The notes under the pieces were generated by a model. The model was not told the DNA's origin and made no database searches. It saw only the letters and a list, made by a program, of their open reading frames with translations. From Gnetum montanum (Eukaryota > Streptophyta > Gnetopsida > Gnetales > Gnetaceae), in the NCBI GenBank assembly GCA_015680685.1, contig MNCI01013809.1:411001-460101 (forward strand): 49,101 nt of DNA, written 5' to 3'. The translations under genes and the position numbers were made by a program. This document shows, one piece after another, positions 45,122-49,101 of the stretch. Positions within the stretch are counted from its first letter, which is position 1. Each line of letters opens with the position of its first letter.

Positions 45122-46746
45122 CATTGCATCACTATTACAAATGTTTTAACAAACGTTTGTAAATATGTAATTTTTTAAAAAATAAAAAATATATAAAAAA
45201 ATAATTCATTAGACTTGCACAAATTATGCAGTCATTACCATGTTTTATAATTTAAAGATATGCTATTTTGTTAGCAATTTTCAGGTGGCTTATCTTTTCT
45301 CTTGATTTTATTTCTTTTCTTTTCTAAATGGAATACCTTTATATCACTTTCTCTCTCCAAGGGGCAATTGGTACCAACAACATGATTGATAGGTTACATT
45401 GAGGTTTGTGCAAAGCATGTGGTGCACTATTTATCATGTGCTCGTGTAGTGCTTGCTCATTTAGCAATTGAAATTCATAATTTTTATTTTATTTTATTTA
45501 TGTGTGGTTGAGGACCTTTTGTGTATATTTTGCTTTTTACATAAAACTAGTATAGCATTTGTTGAATTCCTATGAATTTGATTTGTGCATTTTGACTACT
45601 TTGCAACTATAATTTTCTACATGTGCATTGATAATGGCCCCATGCCTAGCATGGGTGAGGTTGACCTCAACAAAAAGGTTGTATGGAAAATACTTCAGAT
45701 ACAAAATAGTAATACAACAAACTATCCTAACATTATCTCAACTACATAAGGTCAACTATACAAATTCCTTTTCAACAATCATTAATATAAAGAGAGAAAT
45801 GTGCTAGAGAAATGATTAAGGTCTTGGTAGATAATTAGAAATCTTAATAGAAATATAGTAGAAAAATATATATAGAACATTGATCAAAAGAATCATTTAG
45901 TGAACTCAACATTATTATCTTTGATTTAACTTTCCAATAAGGGGATTGTGAGATATCTTCATTTAAAATCCATTTTCTTACAAGGTGTGAATGCTTCATT
46001 ACTATCCTAGCCTTGTTTCAACAATATGGATTTAGCTATACGATTTCTCTTTATTAAAATTACTTGGATTTTATCTTTTTATTTTCTTAAATAATATTTC
46101 ACTTTCATCCTAGTTGCCAAAACTCTTCATTTTTCAAAAAAAGGAAAAAGTATTAAGTATATGACCTTTGCATGCATTGCCTTCATTTCAAAGTACACCT
46201 AAGATTAGTTAAATAAAGGAAGTTAAAGAGGTAAGCATTCTTCAATACAAGAATATAATTCTTGTTTTGGATGAATTATATATGTTTGTACATATATGTA
46301 TGTATGTATGTATGTGAAGTTTGATGGTGCTCTCCCTATTCTCATTCTTTTCATTTAATTCTAAGGATATGAGCTATTTAGTCTCCTTGGTGAAGTAACT
46401 AGGTTTTAAGAATTAATTTAAATAAAAGTGTGTGTTCAATTTTGGAGTTAATGAATAAATTTTACAAGTATATTGATTTATTATGATGTGAAATCAACTC
46501 ATTGCCTACCTTGTACTTAGGACATCTATCTTTGTAAGTCTTATGAAGAAGCCAATTTGGTAATTACTTCAAAAGATTGATAATAGACTTGGAGAATGAA
46601 GGGGTAATCTATTATCCTAGTTTAGCTATTTACAATTTGTAAGAACTACTGTTTAGGCTTTGCCTCTTTATTATCTTTCTTCCTTTTATTTTTCTAAAAT
46701 AGTAATTTTCAACATAGAAAAGAAAGAACTTCTCTGCATTCCAACC
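45122..46746. other. AT-rich DNA without recognised features
   Basis: No gene, retroelement domain or RNA gene visible. An ATGT microsatellite of about five units lies at 46293-46315. Confidence 0.5.
46293..46315. repeat. ATGT microsatellite
   Basis: ATATGTATGTATGTATGTATGTG. Confidence 0.8.
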
Positions 46747-47562
46747 TGATGAGATGCCTACCTCAATAGACCCCAAAGCATCCATTCCATAAGTTTCCTA
46801 AGCAAATTAAGTTTAGCAAACAAGAAAAACAAAAAGGAATGAAGAAAATTCTCTCTTTTATTAAGATAAATCTTAAAGTTTAAAGAATTAATTCAAAGAT
46901 TAAGGAGCCAAGCTTAACTCATAACTCTCTCAAGGATCTTAGAGGTCACACATGTTTCCCCTCAATCCTCAATTGCTCACCATGGAGCCAAAGCTTAAGA
47001 TAACATATTTATAAGAGATTCTCTCAACCTCTATCAAGTGCTCTCCCTTACCTACACTCAAACTCTCTTACACAAGTTCTCTACTTATACAAGCTCTTAA
47101 GAGATCTCTCAAATCCTTCACTTAACTTCCTTCTCTCACGTTTTCTTCAAATTAGGCCTTGAACTCTTATTAATAGTTTCTTGGTGTGACTTTTCATCTC
47201 TTTTACATTTAAAAATACAAATTAATTTCCATTGCTTGCTAGAGACATCTTGGACATGTGGGAGATGTCCCAATTGAGAGCCACAATAATAAGAGAAGAT
47301 GTCTTGTAGGGGTTTGAGATGTCTTGCAAAAGGTAGAGACATATCTTTTGTTACATCCAAAATTTAGGATTCTTATTTTGCAATCTAAAACTTTTGGACA
47401 CCTCCAAACGATTCCCCATTGATCACAAAACACCGTAAATTTACCAAAATAGGTTTCCAACACCCTCAAGCATGCCAAAACACAAGAAGGCACATACAAA
47501 TAAGACATACACATTCGAAAAAATTGTGAGGATTATAGAAGTGCTAGGTGATATCCTCATCA
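46747..47562 (-). repeat. LTR E, minus strand
   Basis: 816 bases with ends TGATGA (46747) and TCATCA (47557-47562). On the minus strand it starts TGATGAGGATATC, has TATAAATA at 47006-47013 and AATAAA at 46857-46862, giving a plausible U3-R-U5 order. U3 carries AGATGTCT/AGACATCT at 47243-47250, 47297-47304 and 47317-47324. A polypurine tract adjoins its start, so it is a 3' LTR of an element extending to the right. The left edge is inferred from the inverted ends only. Confidence 0.65.
47242..47341 (-). promoter_or_regulatory. octamer cluster in LTR E U3
   Basis: Three perfect AGATGTCT/AGACATCT octamers plus AGATGTCC, with GAGACA (TGTCTC reversed) at 47242-47247 and 47336-47341. Similar to the cluster in the B LTRs although the LTR ends differ. 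Confidence 0.5.
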
Positions 47563-47576
47563 TCTCTCCCACCCTT
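47563..47576 (-). other. polypurine tract of element E
   Basis: Minus strand AAGGGTGGGAGAGA, immediately before the TGATGA start of LTR E. Confidence 0.65.
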
Positions 47577-48822
47577 AAAAATGTTATGCTTAATGACCTT
47601 TCATAAATTGGAAGGCATCATGCCACCATAACTCAAGGTCATCATACTTAGCATAATAATCAAAAATCAAGTCATCCAAAACATAAGGACAAGTATCACT
47701 TGAGGTTTTGGTTTTGAGCTTTTCTTGCTCATGGAGACTTGTCCTCATGTCCCAACATGCTTTCTTCATCTAAGCATCTCCTTGAAATGCTTCCCTTGCA
47801 TCCTTATGATGACTCAAACCTGTTACAAATGAAGAATAAGAAAAAGCAAAAGGATTAGGCTTCCTTAACTCAACATTATTTCTTTCCTTGTTTTCCCTCT
47901 TATTAACCTTCTTTTTCATGGTGTTTAGAAGACAATCACTTAGCTTTCTTTCATCATTAGCATCACAATAACTTTGATTTTCTTAATGTTTCTCATCCAT
48001 TTCATAGCTAAGACAGTTAAATTCTTCAACACATTTGACAAATTCATCATTACCATAATTCATAGCAAACATTTCCAAATTTTAGAAAATCATATTATTA
48101 TTAGTGTTTTCACAAACATCAATAATGACCTTCTTACAATGAAATCCTAATAACTATCATCATCAAATACATACTCATTATTAGTCTTCCTCTCACTAAT
48201 AATGGTCTCAAAATTCATAACATAACTCTTATTCTCATCACAATCACCACAATGATCATGATGCTCATCATTACTATTGAATAAACCACTCCAAAGTTGA
48301 AGTGAAAAACTAGCATTCATTATACTAGCTTTAACATAAGAGACATTACTACCATTTGTAAGGTAAAGCTTAGACTCATCTCTTCATGGCTTTTCCTATT
48401 CACCTTTGATTCAACTTATTTTACAACATGTGGCTGTCCAATCTCATCAAAGCTTGAAGGTTCAAGATCGTAAATAAGAGTCCCTAATTCCAATGACTTC
48501 TTCTCATTAAAGGAATCATCATTAGGCTCTTCATGTCAATTTGGAGGTACTAGCTCAAAAGGTAAATTCTCTTGCATGGTTTTAACATTAGATCATAAAA
48601 AACATCATCAAAGCAACCATTCTTCCACATACCTTGGCTAGAAAACTCACCTCTCTCCCATGAGATAGCCTCAACTTGGATTAGAATCTTCTTTCCCTTT
48701 CCATGCTTAAAAATTGAGATCCAAAATTTGTGACACTTTTAACTAAGAATCAATTAAGTCATTTTTGGTATTAGATTACTTTGTCTACTTCCTTTTTTTG
48801 CATTTGGAATTGTCTTGAACCC
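47577..48822 (-). pseudogene. decayed internal coding sequence of element E
   Basis: Minus strand. Protein-like pieces in changing frames: ILIQVEAISWERGEFSSQGM then WKNGCFDDVFYD (48680-48590), ENLPFELVPPN and NEKKSLELGTLIYDLEPSSF then DEIGQPHVV (48570-48420), and SLHEQEKLKTKTSSD then YVLDDLIFDYYAKYDDLELW (47735-47600). I do not recognise the domain. Its place next to the polypurine tract means it is the 3' end of the element's internal region. Stops and shifts show it is inactive. Confidence 0.45.
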
Positions 48823-49101
48823 TGATGAGTGGCGAGGTACCCCTACACTCAACCATACGAATACGAGCATGCACGCGCGATCCGGTCGAACTCCGCAGAC
48901 TAAACGCCTTAACGCAACAAGAAACACTTGGGGTTAATCGTTCGTTGTCTTCCCAGGCTTGCTTGTAAGTGTCACGGTGTATGGTTAAGCAAGTCTGAGG
49001 TATGTGATTTTTTTGGTATTTTTCGGTTTATCTTCTATGCTATCAGAGGAAAGGGTTGAGAAACTAAGCTAACTCTAACTAATGTCCTAAGTCTAAGTTA
49101 A
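48823..49101 (-). repeat. LTR F, younger TGATGA-family LTR, partial
   Basis: Begins TGATGAGTGGCGAGGTACCCC, the reverse complement of the E1 LTR end (GGGGTACCTC...TCATCA), and follows that LTR to the window edge. No reverse PBS lies to its left, so it is either the 3' LTR of a minus-strand element outside the window or a solo LTR. It keeps CpG sites (CGCGCGATCCGGTCG) that are TG or CA in E1 and E2, so it is younger. It is inserted in the internal sequence of element E. Confidence 0.8.

Noticed and set aside
44777-45178. 133-codon + strand frame in the GC island
   Set aside because: It has no recognisable domain, lies antisense to the best promoter signals, and runs through the CT tract and the telo-box.
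1-49101. CRISPR arrays, operons, rRNA or intact tRNA genes
   Set aside because: The DNA is plant nuclear in character, and no such structures could be found on either strand.

Overview
The window is plant nuclear DNA. It is gene-poor, AT-rich and packed with old, nested LTR retrotransposons. Three things support a seed plant with a large genome: a family-1 UDP-glycosyltransferase gene, LTR elements primed by tRNA-Asp and tRNA-iMet, and heavy C-to-T / G-to-A decay typical of methylated plant repeats. A gymnosperm such as a conifer is plausible from the age and style of the repeats, but the sequence does not prove it.

Layout. 1-1076: GC-rich first part of a UDP-glycosyltransferase gene on the minus strand. 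Its next ~100 bases lie in the opposite orientation at 1-99, so there is an inversion or assembly join at base 100. 1077-3370: upstream DNA with a TATA candidate, a short hairpin and a degenerate minisatellite. 3376-13269: an almost complete Ty3/gypsy element (E1, + strand, Athila-like) with two LTRs, a tRNA-Asp primer site, decayed gag-PR-RT-RNaseH-INT and a perfect CACCT target duplication. 13275-16592: unrecognised repeat DNA with a possible SINE head, GA microsatellites and a 20-bp tandem repeat. 16593-29012: one or more minus-strand Ty1/copia-type elements. They include an LTR pair near 16.6 and 27.6 kb with an iMet primer site, and a second LTR pair (20.5-21.7 and 25.4-26.6 kb) flanking a gag remnant. 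A gypsy solo LTR (27633-28500, TTACC duplication) sits inside one copia LTR. 29013-29543: remnant of another minus-strand copia element, interrupted by the second large gypsy element. 29544-40381: that element (E2, + strand), related to E1. Its 3' LTR is truncated and fused to a third LTR in reverse orientation. 40387-46746: mostly featureless AT-rich DNA with one GC-rich island (44.2-45.1 kb) that has a promoter-like minus-strand signature. 46747-48822: minus-strand LTR with polypurine tract and decayed internal sequence. 48823-49101: start of a younger LTR of the TGATGA...TCATCA family, cut by the window edge.

No intact retroelement gene remains. The UGT fragment is the only host gene supported by sequence. 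The most interesting signals are: (1) the E2 unit, which appears bounded by two U3 ends and a near-matching target duplication, so its two LTR promoters converge; (2) dense palindromic GATATC arrays upstream of the TATA box in the gypsy LTRs; (3) clusters of the octamer AGATGTCT/AGACATCT, some containing the auxin-response core TGTCTC, in the U3 of at least three minus-strand LTRs; (4) a gag zinc knuckle with unusual CX2CX3HX3C spacing shared by E1 and E2; and (5) the inversion inside the UGT gene.
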